From Druceiella hillmani (Eukaryota; Arthropoda; Insecta; Lepidoptera; Hepialidae): a DNA stretch of 64,000 bases. Position numbers and translations under genes: made by a program. The stretch is from contig JAYKKI010000013.1 in assembly GCA_039881145.1 (NCBI GenBank), positions 40,939,501 to 41,003,500 on the forward strand, given 5' to 3'. A model generated the notes under the pieces. The model was not told where the DNA came from. It did not search any database and saw only the letters and a program-made list of their open reading frames with translations. The stretch's first letter is position 1. Each line of letters begins with the position of its first letter. This document shows, piece after piece, positions 1 to 11,772 of the stretch.

Positions 1-847
1 ATAAAATATAAAATAAAAATAAATCGAGTACTGCATCACCCCTCAAAATTTTCCATCATAATATTTTTACTTCATTAAATATATCCGATATATCATTATG
101 CCAAATTTCACGTACCGAAATAAAACGGTATCGGAAATAAAGAACTGCGATGTACGGACAATCGAACAGATACCTGAATGATCTTTAAAAGAGTTATATA
201 TAAATATATTTTCATTAAAATTCCTCGTACACATGAAATACCAACATTAACATTGTTGTAATCATAACGCCTCATATCCTAAATTTTAATGATAACATAA
301 TTTTAGTGTCATAAAATAAAAATATTATTTCGGAGAAACCAGTTTATAACAATGCCAAAGCATTAAGTGTTAGCTCGTCCCTTCCGTAATTAAATCTTAA
401 CCCAATTTCACTCACGTAACGCAAACACAAACTAATGTAATGCTATTAACTAAACGCAGTAACCGTTCCTAAAGCAAACAGTTTCTAAAACAGTAAACAA
501 CTATAGGGTCGACAAAACACTTTACTTTAATATTTAATAAGGAGACAATAGGCGAGTTAATCCGGTAAACATAAGATACGACATGAAATGTTTGGAAAAT
601 TATTAATGTCAGTTATTATACAAGAGTTAAAACTCAGTGTGTTGTATAAACAGGGTAATTAAATGCTCATATTTAAACATAGTACCCAACTATGGCATTT
701 TTCTCGAAAAAAAATTTGATGGGAAAATTACGAAAATATATCACTGTATGTTACTTCTCTCTGTAGAAATGTCTGTTTTCTTGACGTCACCAAATCAAAA
801 ACTTGACAGACTTCCCAAGTGTTTTTAATGAGTAAGAAAGAATTGGG

Positions 848-850
<3 letters not shown>

Positions 851-899
<49 letters not shown>
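851..899. repeat. (AT)n microsatellite
   Basis: About 24 uninterrupted AT dinucleotides follow a short G run (gggggg) at 845-850. The Ile/Tyr-repeat reading frame across it is an artefact of the repeat. Confidence 0.97.
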
Positions 900-901
<2 letters not shown>

Positions 902-1553
902 CTTGTATGGAAAAATTGGCACTCAAAAATTGGCGAGGTTTATAGCATATTTCAGAATAATTTTGTAATATGTCAAATTCAAATCGTAAAATAAAATGCA
1001 TTCACGAAACGTAAATATAAAAGTTCTTTAAATACTCAAAACTTAACATATTTAAGATGAAGTAGATTGAAGGATAAAAGCAGGAGAAAATCCATAAGAG
1101 CCCAATTTTATTATTTTATCAATGTATTCTATTGACCAAGGACCTAACTCATGAGCCGATAAAGGCGAATCCAAGAAGGAATGCAAGAAGGATATTACAA
1201 CTTATCGAGTTTTTGTGAACAGAAATGCCTAGTCCAGCAGAGAAAAAAAACATCCATGAGATATAAAAATATTCTCGAAATGATGGTTCATTTCGAGTTG
1301 CTTATCTAGTTTCATAACTTATCTGTTTACTTTCTAGTCTATAAAATGTTTTTAATAGACACGTTACGTTTTCTTATCTCTGATTTTATTTTCGTAAATA
1401 TAAATATTATGTTAACAAAAGTTTAAAAAGATACTGACAATGTAGTTATCTGTTAACACAGTAGTTAATTTTAGTTTTACAAACGTAAAATATTGATAAA
1501 ATCTAAATTTAGAAAACGTGTCAGCAGAACTTATCACTGACTGAATGAAGAAG

Positions 1554-1554
<1 letters not shown>

Positions 1555-1640
<86 letters not shown>
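1555..1640. repeat. (AT)n microsatellite
   Basis: A long AT dinucleotide tract of about 40 units with single G interruptions near each end (atgtat). This is the longest pure TA tract in the window, so its true length may be uncertain in the assembly. Confidence 0.97.
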
Positions 1641-1641
<1 letters not shown>

Positions 1642-2778
1642 ACAATTAATTTTTAATATATTGATATAAAATAACATTTGAGGAATCTCTGCATCCAGCA
1701 ATCAGTATAAATATATTACAACTAAAATATTGAAAATCTTTATATTGCACTAAATCTACTACCTCTATACTATGACAGGTCTATGTTCATTTTGTCATCG
1801 CTATTGTGCCATTCATCAATATCGATTAATTAAAGTAACTAACGTTAAAACAAAAAAGAGCAGCAGAGATTGACTGTGAATTAGTAAATTATTTATTGGA
1901 TAATTCAATATAAAAACCACATTTATTTAGATAAATCTACTCTTAGTATTTTAAAATCGTTCATTTATTCAGTTATTTTTAAAATTCATTGATTAAAAGA
2001 CGGTTAAAATGTCAAAGAAATTATTTGTTCACTTCCTCTGTTGCTGTTCTTATTTATTTCAATTAAAATTAGTTAATTTAAATAAATTAAACAATTCAAA
2101 GTAAAATAAATTACATCATAATTTCTCCAAGGTAGCTAAATATTAATCATCGATTTCAAGATATTTTTTCCGTTTTAGTTAAATAATTATGCCTAACTTG
2201 GTGATACGAAAAGTAAGGAGTAATGCGCAATGCAGAAAAATACTATTGTTAAATATATATTAGAAAAAATGCTGTCATATCAAAATTATTTTCAAATAGA
2301 CATATTAATGTTACTGTAACTACTTGTCATATTCCTGGCAGAAAACAATTTATTATAGGCATGTTTATTTTACGATAGTATTGCCCAGTAACAAAATAAA
2401 ACTTTCATAAGACTTTCATGTTTTGTAAATATACGTTATTCCATCTTTCGTGACCAAATTTCCAAATGACTTTTATTTGTGATTAAAGCAAAAACCATAC
2501 TATTATTCAAAAGGTGACCATGTGAATGCTTGTAATATCCGTCCATAGTAAAAGGCTTTTTTATAAAATCACTCAGTGGAATGGAGCCCACTTGAATCAA
2601 AAAATTGTCTGGAATAAATGTATTCTGTACATTCCGAATTCTGAATTTCTGAATCTGAAAATATTGGGAATGATGGAAAAGGTATTCTATAAATACTGGC
2701 GACATTTTCATGTCAGTCAAATTTAGGCTGAGAATGTTTTATTACGCAGGTGAGTTTTTTTATTTTAAATTAGAATGA

Positions 2779-3034
2779 CATTAGTTTACAACAACGTGAA
2801 TAATTAGTTTCAATAAAGTTTAATGACAGAGTTAGCGGCAAATAAAATTACAGAAATAATTTGCAATTGCATTAAATAATATTTTTAGAAGACTTTTAAT
2901 TGGTTTATGAAATTTAATTAACCTAAGAGCATTTAAGTAACCTAAGTGCAAATTATTTCTGTAATTTTGGTTTGCCGCTAACTGCGTCATTAAACTTTAT
3001 TAAAACTAATTATTCACGTTGCTGTAAACTAATG
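2779..3034. mobile_element. foldback (inverted-repeat) element, MITE-like
   Basis: Two arms of about 85 bp are inverted copies of each other. The left arm starts CATTAGTTTACA and runs through GTTAGCGGCAAA to AATAATTTGCA. The right arm reads the same on the minus strand, ending CTAATG at 3034. Identity is about 90% by eye with a few substitutions and small indels. The spacer is about 90 bp of plain AT-rich sequence containing cctaag. No reading frame spans it. I see no convincing target-site duplication, so the superfamily is unknown. A foldback or MITE is the simplest reading; a local inverted duplication is the alternative. Confidence 0.75.
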
Positions 3035-4839
3035 AATTTATTGACCTCATTATTATTTACACAAAAACAGAATTTGTTTAGATGACATTTAAACATTTCT
3101 TCCAATTATTCTTGTAATAAACAATAAAGAAAAGGCAAAAATAACATGCGGAAATGTGAAAAAATTGACAACTTTTTGAAAACTATAAGAATAAAGAGCA
3201 TGTCTAAGGGATAGAGCTCGTACATTTGGAATGATATCCTATTTTCATTGATTGATATGTTTTGATGATGGATAGCCGGGAGAAGAAAACCGTAAGGTTA
3301 TTTTACGTAAACATTGTCGCAAAAGTTTGGCGAGAAGAATAAGTCAGACAGTTGGTGATTTGAAAAAGTACGCATAATTTCTAGTTAAAAAAATTTGAAT
3401 TGATTTGTTGAGCTATCGCGATTTCTTTGGTATGGCTGAAAGCTCTAATTCCACTTTTTTGCTATCAGTTATTTTATTTACGAAAACAAATTCCTTAATG
3501 TAACAAAAAAAAGCCGTATTAACCTTACAAAAAACATATTAGGTTATAACATTGAACATTCAAAAATATCTTTTCGGTGCTTTCCAAAACCTTTAGAAAC
3601 TTCTGTTTTTCAATAAAATCATTTTTGTTCAAAATATTTTAAATGTACTTTAATAGTATTTTCTTCCTTTAATATTAACATTTTTATTTAAATCGCGCAT
3701 TATAAGGCATCAATTTGGTCATGCTCGTATGCTAGCTATTAAATATGAAAAAGGACATATATCAATGAGATTGAAAATATGAACAATCACACACCTCCAT
3801 CAGATCAAAAATATGGACAACATCATACTTCCATCAGTTCAAAAATATGAATTTTCGTAATAAAAAAAAAATATATATATACATATGTGTGTGTGTGTGT
3901 GTATATATATAAAGGAGAGGGAAAGCACTTTCCATGAACGACAATACTACTAGGACTATTTTACATAAAATTCTGAAAAAGTTTTGAACTAATAACTATA
4001 ACGAATAACTCGGTCTTTGAATAAATGAAATATGACGCATAAAATGTACATTGAAACACAACACAAGAAGTGTAAAAAATATGCTAAATAATTTACTTCA
4101 CTCTCCAACGATTTCTATACCAGTAATTTCGAGCGTTAACTACTGAAATATGTGCGGATTAATTAGCTTTATCATTATGACAAATTTTAAGTTTCTGTGT
4201 CAATAAATTTGGACGAAAAATTTGTGGACATTTTAAGGTAAATCTCTAGAATTATTTAATAAAAAATTGTAGAATAAATACTTCTTGAATAGGTACAACT
4301 GAAAGTAAAAGCTTAACTATTAAGTTCAGCTTTGCAAGTAATTATTCCAAGTGTTCAATAATCAAATACTGATAGTAACTGTCATTAAGTTTCTAACAAA
4401 GGAACAGCGTGCATTACTAGAAAATACTGTGACAGATTTAAAATAGATTTCATACTTTGACCTGCAAATGTGTATTTAGAAATAATTGTTATAATACAAT
4501 TTCTTTATATAAATGCATACGTACGGTGAGACAATATGAAGTAGATAGAAAAACCCTTTAACCTAAAATGATATCAGCAGAAAACTGTAAAATATTTTCT
4601 TTATTGACTCTTATTAAAACTTTTATTCGGTTTGCTATATTGTTATTTGCTGCAATATTTCACCCCTCGATGGGCACCCTTCGTTTATTGCGCTCTATAA
4701 ATTTTAACTAAATTCATGACCGCACATTTAATTAGTCATTGACTCGGTGGACGTTAGTAAAGCTGACAAGCGGAACAATAAAGCTGATTTACCGACTAAG
4801 GAGGATTCCGTAGGATTTATTTCCTATCACAATTTTTAT
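3035..4839. other. AT-rich gene-free stretch
   Basis: I see no gene, RNA or clear repeat apart from the TA/TG microsatellite near 3.87 kb. The reading frames are all short. Confidence 0.65.
3862..3912. repeat. compound A / TA / TG microsatellite
   Basis: An A-run is followed by (TA)n, then about 9 TG units, then (TA)n again. TA and TG blocks occur together in the same way at 15.6 kb and 49.9 kb. Confidence 0.95.
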
Positions 4840-5040
4840 GGTGCCGTTCCAAGGGGAAATGAAACTCTTGCAAGATCCCTCACAAGTCTGTCTTCTCGTT
4901 TGTTACAACCTTTTTTTTCTGAAACCACTTGATGTAGAAACTTGAGATTTAGCTTTACGGCAAAGTAATTTAACCCGCTCGTACCTAATACTTGAAAATA
5001 TTCATATTGTTAATAAAAAAAAACTTTAGGGAGAAAATTA
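4840..5040 (-). repeat. fragment of the 'ccggccaag' arthropod repeat family
   Basis: Reading on the plus strand, the landmarks gtgccgttcca, gtctgtcttctcgtttgtt, acaacctttttt, ctgaaaccacttgatgtagaaacttgagattt appear in the same order as in the complete copy at 37.73 kb. The family, read in its usual direction, runs from ACCGGCCAAGTG to a 'ggtacggaaccct' tail, so this copy is on the minus strand and keeps only its tail-proximal part. It is too diverged for an exact left or right edge. Confidence 0.55.
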
Positions 5041-5369
5041 AGTACTCGAAAAACTTTTACAATTTTAAATGTGGTAAAGTAATAGCTTCCGTTCGAACAG
5101 TTAAAAAAATATTTTCTAACTTTAATAAATATGGTGACCGTCCGTCAGACGCCTTAGAAGTGAAATTATTTCTGTGTTCTAACAAGGAAAAAGGGAAAAC
5201 CTCGAGTTTATCCTATAGTAAATATAATGTGCTGATACCACCGAAAAAGTTAGGTTAATGGTCTCTGTATTATTAAAATTGAAGAATATTTTTGTGATTT
5301 TAGAACTTTAAGCCGTTAAATACTTTTTTCTTTTGTATATTCCATTATTAAGCTAAACTGATATTAAAA
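5041..5369. other. gap with an unrecognised 88-codon frame
   Basis: A plus-strand open frame at 4992-5258 is Lys- and Ser-rich and partly overlaps the repeat fragment before it. It matches nothing I recognise. It ends in the same AT-rich background, so I treat it as a chance frame. Confidence 0.5.
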
Positions 5370-5965
5370 AGTTGTTGTTGTCTTTCTGTCCATATGAATT
5401 GATTTAACGCGTACACTACTGAAGCATTTGACATAAATTTGTTATAGTAACCTTCAAAGTAACTTAGTTTTTGTCATACCTCAAACGAAGTTATAATGAT
5501 GTAGGTATTGGATTCCATGAGCTATTCTGCATATTCCTAATTTTTGAGGCTGTGATACCTTCACATATACATTGCATAGTCCTTACTGTATAATTCATGT
5601 TAATTTAATATGCATTCAAATGAAATCAAATCTTCCCGTATGAAACCATTTTACTCTTTGGTGTTTCATATAAAAAAAAATTTGGTATTTTAGATCATTT
5701 TCCATAATATTTTAGGACGCCATCTACGTTACAGTAATAAAGTAAATTTCACAGGTTTTCACTTTTGGTTCATTAGCAGAACTCTTGATTATCAAAAACT
5801 TTTTCGATAAAATTCCATAGGTGCCATCTATGACGCAGTAGTACAACCAATTTTGCAGGGCGCCATCTATGGTACAATAGCATTACATATCATTACCAAA
5901 TGATTTTTCGATGAAATTACGTAGAACGTAGTCCATGGTGCATGGTGAAAACGGAAGCAAACCAA
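5370..5965 (+). repeat. worn interspersed repeat with internal 'gccatcta' units
   Basis: The sequence has landmarks such as ctttctgtccatatgaattgattt, actgaagcatttgaca and three spaced copies of (g)cgccatcta or tgccatcta (near 5711, 5822 and 5861). Each is followed by an acg/ggtacagtaa-like segment. It ends in the more GC-rich gtagtccatggtgcatggtg. This looks like a diverged dispersed element with internal repetition. I cannot place it in a named family and cannot see termini. Confidence 0.45.
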
Positions 5966-8900
5966 ACTTACTTTACCGGATGGTAATCTGCTATTCACTG
6001 ACGCGCTGAATGTCAGGCAGCGGAAAGGTGGCGGATTATAAAATATCACCCTTATTTGTTTTTTTTTCAGATTCTGTAATGGACACTAAAGTTTACAATA
6101 ATTTACTTTATAGTACACAGTTTCTCAAATGTCTTATTTCTAAATAGATTGTCAAACCCTAAAGTATTTAAAAAATTAGAAGTGTACATATTAATAAATA
6201 TTTCGCAAGCGGAGACTTAAAGGAGAAAAATTGTAAATAAAATTTCTATTTTATTTCAAAAGACCCAAATCTATATCAAACTCAATGACCTGTGCGAAAA
6301 AAACGTAACCAAAATTCAAATTTAAATCATTCTTTTTTAAAATATTTCGTTATATATAATACTCACATATACAGCAAATGATTTAAAAAAAAATTAATTA
6401 ATCTTCCATGTTTTTAAGAGGGTAGGTCCTTTAAAATGAAATTAACATTTCGATCATATTTTTCTCATTTCATAAGAATGTTCTAAATAGGCTAGGCAAT
6501 GTACCGAGTGCAATGGGTAAGTATTTAAAAATACCTTTCTGGACAGCGTACGTAGCCAGATCGGACTCGGAGCAGCTCAATAGCACGGATCGGCAGTAAA
6601 ACTATTCGAGAATTAAAGTTGCTACGCAAAGAACTATTGTTTCGAATCTTTAATTCTAACTTTAATTTCATACAGTTTCAGAGATTTATTTTGAATGGAA
6701 TCAAAAACTTTCGGGGAATTTTTGAGTGTCAGCTGTCTTTAAATTTTGAGTGTAAATATTGTTATGTTTTAAGTATCGAAATATATGTGAGTTAACGTAC
6801 TTTACCACTGTACAAATTTAAGCCCTGCATAAATCGGTTTCTTAGAAAAATAGCATGAACACGTTCAATATCTATAGAATTATTTAAGAGAAAATTACGT
6901 AAAACTCTGGAAAAATAATTTCAAAATTCTTATAAATCTTTAAATTTTGAATTTTGAATGTCCTGCATAGAAAATTTTATTTTAAATTTCCACGTTCAGT
7001 GCTTGTGCTAAGTTATCGATTAAAGTGAATTAATAAATGTGAAAGCGTGGGGCGCTCTCCGTACCTATATTCACTTTATTTGTAATTAACTTGGTCACAG
7101 ATTTAAAATATTCCTAGTATTGTAAGTATGTAATGTTGACAAACAGTTACTGTATTCACACCATTAATTAACAAATAATTTTTTTAACAAATACTAACCC
7201 CTTTTCAGGCCAAAAGCCACTGAAAAACAAAACAATGAAATACTCAGCTGAATTGTACAAAAGTGACAAAGAGCTATTGAATTAAAAATAATTTTGCACG
7301 CGGCATATGGAGACGTGTACAATGAAAAAAGGGTATCGTCATGTGGACTTGACACGGGTGAACGAACTTGCAAAGCGAGCTCGCACACAGAGTTCGTGTC
7401 CACTGAAAGATCTGACGGTTGAGGAGCAGGTAATTTATAGTAGGCTGTGTTTTGAATTTTATATTTTAACTTAGATGATGGAGGTTGAAGGACAAGATGT
7501 TATAATTGTATGTAGGGTCCACTTCATTATCCTCGTATCTTGCAAGGCATCAATATTGCTTCGATCTCTTCCATCGGAGAGACTAGATACAAAGTTTAGT
7601 ACTTTTTTTAACTTTTTGCGTACTAATTCCAGCAAATTTGTATAGCGAAACTATTTTAAAAATTACCTACTCCTAATATCAAATACGAATATCTGAAAAA
7701 AATTCTCTACCCGCTATCTGAAGAACGCTCAATTGTTGTATTACAAGAAGAAAATTTACAATATCATTCTTTTATTTATTTCTTGACAAAAATCTAAATC
7801 AGTATATCATTATAATATATTAATATTTTTCTAAAATAAATTTAAATCAGTATATCATTATAATACATTAATATTTGATTATAAATCAGTATATCATTAT
7901 ATTATTGCATCTCTGTTATGGCAGCTTAATATCCTAGTTGTGTTATGCCTTTGTATATGTCTATACATGCATAACTATCGGCCAACCTACTATCATATTT
8001 GCTTCGTGCCTTTGTATGTACATGTGCATACTTACCCACTTGTTTACTTTATTACTTACGTCATTACAAGTTAAACTAATCCGAATTCCATAAATTTACT
8101 TTTCATTTATCGTTTGGAAAATCGCATTATTTCAAACACGTCAAGTATATATTTGGAAAGAACAGGCATTCTATAATTACCGTTAACTCGATATCACGCA
8201 CAATTGTTTTAAACTTCAGGCTAAGTAAATAATACGCCCATAATTTTTCAATTACTATTAAGAATTTAATACAAATATTTATAAATATCACTTGCTAATG
8301 ACACATTATATAACTTAGCAGAAAATTTTAGCGTTTAAAAATATGTTACAGCCTGCGTTTGCGCACTATTCTGTATTTACTTTTGGAACCGCTATAATCC
8401 TAGTATGCAATAAAATAAAGATTGCATTATAAATGCATAATATTGTTCGTTCATTGTTCGCGTGAAAATAGCCTATTAATGCTCCATCAAATTTATTAGA
8501 GTGAACATTATGAAAAAAATTTCTTGTGATTAATTTTATTTCTATCCCATTTTAATATTTTCTACGTTTAAAAATAAATGTATATTCGATTAAACATTTC
8601 AATTTTCCCTTGGTTTCTTGTAATCCAGTTTTTGTCAAATAAAACTTGTACAATGTCTTCTGAATGTTTTATTACCACGTTAATTTTAACACGGACATGG
8701 TTAATGAGGCTGTCATGAAAATTAATTTGTTAGTTAATAATTATAACTTACTAAGATATTGGAAAAAAATAGTGGGTTAGAATTATAGTATTGAACATAA
8801 TAACATATAGTAAATTGGGTAAAATGGAATGATTTGTTTTGGCCATATCATATAGTTACAGGATGAATGTGACCGTGAAAAGTTCATATATTTTCTGGTA

Positions 8901-9203
8901 CATAACAACCTATAACCTGATAGGTCGGGTTATTCATTTAGTCAATTAGATAGAATAACACAAATTTCTTTACTTTGCACTTTTTCGATCAAGTGAAGAT
9001 TGCTTCAATTTTTTATTAGTCATAAAACCATTTCTTCACCTGACTGTATAATTTAGACTTAAAAGACTATCTAGATATTTCCATATTTAGTCTAGAAGTC
9101 TTTGATACTATTATGATGATGTTTGATGTTTTTTTAATTAGTGTTACCTCCTATCTCCCTACCTCTCTCCTTATTTTTTACATATAAATTGAAATTTAAC
9201 CAA
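5966..9203. other. AT-rich gene-free stretch
   Basis: No gene is recognised. A slightly GC-richer patch at 6540-6600 and another at 7300-7430 (which contains cgggtgaacgaac and gcgagctcgcacac) stand out. Neither has a usable reading frame nor a match I know. The minus-strand frame at 7194-7403 covers the second patch and looks fortuitous. Confidence 0.6.
7799..7910. repeat. three copies of an 'aatcagtatatcattata' unit
   Basis: The words aatcagtatatcattataa or close forms start near 7799, 7843 and 7884. The first two continue into taca/tattaatattt before a short variable spacer. It is a small local direct-repeat cluster with no coding content. Confidence 0.85.
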
Positions 9204-9288
9204 ATTGACGTTAGTTCTGTAGAAATTCATTATTTACAATTAAATGAAATAGTATGTAGTATTATTTCTACTTTCTTTAAGTTCTTTA

Positions 9289-9332
9289 CCACGACCTAGG
9301 TTTCGTTGTGACACAACATCTTCTGGTGGGCT
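9289..9332 (-). ncRNA. hammerhead-like motif, damaged (copy A, left arm)
   Basis: On the minus strand it reads CCAC, CAGAAGA, T, GTTGTGTCACAAC, GAAA, CC-TA-GG, TC, GTGG. Stem I and stem II are fully paired. The first core box has an A in place of the invariant U of CUGA, which would be expected to abolish hammerhead cleavage. Confidence 0.35.
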
Positions 9333-9356
9333 TTTAGCAAACATCTTTGCTAATAG

Positions 9357-9400
9357 CCCATCTGAAGATGTTGTAATATAACGAAACCTAGGTCGTGATA
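9357..9400 (+). ncRNA. hammerhead-ribozyme-like motif (copy A, right arm)
   Basis: The order is CCCAT, CTGAAGA, T, GTTGTAATATAAC, GAAA, CC-TA-GG, TC, GTGAT. CTGAAGA fits the CUGANGA box and GAAA fits the second core box. Stem II pairs GTTGT with ATAAC through one G-U wobble. Stem III is the very short ACC/GGT. Stem I is weakened here relative to other copies, because the usual CCAC/GTGG is CCAT/GTGA. One extra U sits between the CUGANGA box and stem II. Activity is not demonstrated. Confidence 0.4.
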
Positions 9401-9454
9401 AAGAAATTAAAGAAAATAGAAATAATACTACATCCCTTAATTTTATTTAATTGT

Positions 9455-11600
9455 ATTTCTATGTGGAAGATAAACTCAAAAATATGCTATATTTTGTTAC
9501 CAACGTTCATTAGGATATAGTTACAGAATATGAAACAATTCTTGGAGAAATAGGAATTTTACGGTCTGATGTATACAAAACATATTTTACTTTTTATTAC
9601 ACAATTTCACACTTTAATACGTGGAATGTTATTTTCAGGCAACATGAAATCAAATTACCAAAATCCAAATACATTTTCTAATGGCTACATTTAAAATTAG
9701 GTCATTATTCTAAATGCGTCAAATAAAAATATGTTCAAGTTAGGTCAGATTAATACATATCAAAATAATATCAACCCATCTTAAAAACATTTAAACCACT
9801 GGGTAATATCTAACCGTTCTCCAATTTTTTTTTAAATCTTGCAAACAGCATATTCAATTATTAAACAGCGTATAAAATTATTGCTGAGTAAACAATTTTC
9901 CGTTTCAAAATATGTGTGAAAACCTAAAAAGATTTTAAGGTAAAATTATTAAAAAGCAAATTATGAATTATAATTTCCTATTTAATAATAAGCAAATTAT
10001 AAATTATATTAAAAGAAAAGAGCAAAATTCAAGATTTTATAGCCAGCTATATATCTGTACCTATTTACCTACCTACCTACTAATAATTTAATTATTTCAT
10101 ACGTTATATATATTTTCACAAACTTGTACGTAATAATATATGTACTGTATATATACTTTTACAAACTTACTTATGTACCTAATAAAACATGCTAGATAAG
10201 TTAATGCCTTTCTGTGTACCAGTACTTATTAACTTACATATCCACTTAGCCTAATTGATTCTTATCTTGTGTACGCCTATGCATACTTAGTTACCTACAT
10301 ATCTATATTTCTTAAATATTAGAAATTCATTTTAATTGCTTCCCTACTTCGCACATATATGTACAAATTTATATACCTATCAAATAAAAAAAATGAAAAT
10401 TGACCAACTGTTCTTTTTGTTAACAGTGCAAAAAATACATACGTATCGAAACGAGAACCGTACAATTTTCAAGTTACTTAAAGATACCACAAGAAAGCAT
10501 TTTCAAGTCACTTAAAGATACCACAAGAATGCGTTTTCAAGACACAGAAAGACACCACTTTTTCAAGTCACTTAAAGATACCACAAAAGGATGGAGAGGA
10601 GTGACACCTTAGAATAAAGTCAAAAAAGATAGAATAATAAATGAAATTAGAATAAAGAAAGGTAAATATACTGAATTTATGTAAATTTTCAAACTTTTCG
10701 ATGAAGTGACGTAGACGAATTGAAATATTTAATATACCACTTTGTAATTACCGTGATTTGTTTGTGGCGTTTCATAAATAAATCCAGTTAGTATTTAATT
10801 AATTTTATGATATAATTTCAATTAATTATATCGTAAAATGTAGTTACATTTTATTTTCTGCAAGTAAAAGAAAACACAAATATTGGTTATTTTCTATTAT
10901 TAAGTTTGAAAATTTCCAAAGAGAAACTCAGAAAAACAAAAATAAATACCGCAAGAGGATAAAAATACAATTTTGTTTTGAAATTAATAGTAAACTTTCC
11001 ATTTAAAAAGATCCGATACTTCGCCAACGAATAGAGAGAGCCAGTCACAAAAACGATAAAGTCGAATATAAAATAATGCTACTTTTAAATATTCGGGGAC
11101 AAGGATGCAGTCAAAGGAAACAGGCGATATGCGTGACATGTTGACGTGGGTGGACAAACTTATAAAGTGATCACGTATGGGCCGGCACCTGTCAAGCTAA
11201 GGACATGAAAGAAAAAAGGGGGTAGATTTATGGATCAGACTTCGTAGGTCGTTTAAAAAAAAATTTTCGTACATCCCGTCGAGTGGAGTATCAAATAAAA
11301 TGTGGTTTCATTTACAATTTTTTTTATTTTGAAAACACATTTTTGTAATATTAAATTTTGACATAAAATAATTACAGAGAATGGGTATATGTCCACTCTC
11401 TCCAATTTTTCAACAATGAGTTTCAAAAAATTCTGTGATTATAATTTGTCTTTAAAATTATTTTCGTTACGCTGATAACAACACTTTCAAAATACAGAAA
11501 GTTACTTCCTGCGTATTCCGGCACACATTTAGCCAGTTTTTTTTATTTCACGTGATATGTTACATATATCCATTGGTATTTTTAATAACTTAAACATTTT
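9455..11600. other. AT-rich gene-free stretch
   Basis: No gene is seen. At 10040-10330 the sequence is a loose degenerate mix of tacctac, tatgtac and acttac words, suggesting an old simple-sequence area. A GC-richer patch at 11100-11220 (tgacgtgggtggacaaac, gggccggcacctg) is unrecognised. Confidence 0.6.
10464..10590. repeat. four imperfect copies of a ~34-bp unit
   Basis: Units start ttttcaag at about 10466, 10500, 10534 and 10558. They continue (t)cacttaaagataccacaaga. The third unit is the most diverged (gacacagaaagacacc). Confidence 0.85.
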
Positions 11601-11772
11601 AATGTCTAGGACTACTGATGCATGCATCAACAGAAAGCTAGAACAATATTACAGTATTGCATTGCCCAAACTGTTAAACCTTGTAAAGACTTTCTGTAAC
11701 CATCACTGCTGGGGTCGAACCCACAGTCTTTAGATTACAAATCCAAGACTCTATTCTCTGCTCCAGGCTTAA
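11600..11772 (-). mobile_element. tRNA-derived SINE head, tRNA-Thr(TGT)-like
   Basis: On the minus strand, 11772 to 11702 reads like a worn tRNA. An A-box-like TGGAGCAGAGAATAG is followed by an anticodon arm with stem TTGGA/TCTAA around loop TTTGTAA (anticodon TGT, complement at 11737-11739). A perfect B box and T arm, GGTTCGACCCC, is at 11711-11721. The acceptor stem does not pair well and a tail continues to about 11600, so this is a SINE or tRNA pseudogene, and a working tRNA is unlikely. The downstream body (tggttacagaaagtctttac...) is not a family I can name. Confidence 0.6.

Larger units (their letters stand above)
1..2778. other. AT-rich gene-free stretch
   Basis: No coding gene is visible. 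Every reading frame is short, and the longest ones are low-complexity or hydrophobic Ile/Tyr/Phe-rich readings expected by chance in AT-rich DNA. The only structured parts are the two (TA)n tracts listed separately. The stretch at 2436-2726 is open on both strands, but neither translation resembles a family I know. Confidence 0.7.
9204..9454. mobile_element. foldback element copy A, with a hammerhead-like motif in each arm
   Basis: An outer inverted repeat pairs ACAATTAAATGAAA (9236) with its complement ending at 9454. The arms then pair through tagtattatttctactttctt and the ccacgacctaggtttcgttgt region to a central ctttgctaatagccc/gggcttttagcaaa. A further left extension of about 30 bp (attgacgttagttctgtagaaattca) matches the other copies. 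This is the only one of the five copies in which both arms keep the whole ribozyme-like block. There is no open reading frame. The family is otherwise unknown to me; the motif recalls Penelope-like element pseudo-LTRs, which is inference. Confidence 0.85.

Noticed and set aside
728..922. Ile-Tyr repeat frames over TA tracts (also at 1.4-1.6, 15.5-15.7 and 34.3-34.6 kb)
   Set aside because: ATATAT reads as Ile-Tyr with no stop; this is a simple-repeat artefact.
11702..11772. Functional tRNA-Thr gene
   Set aside because: The acceptor stem does not pair and the A box is imperfect; only the anticodon arm and B box are kept, which fits a SINE or pseudogene.
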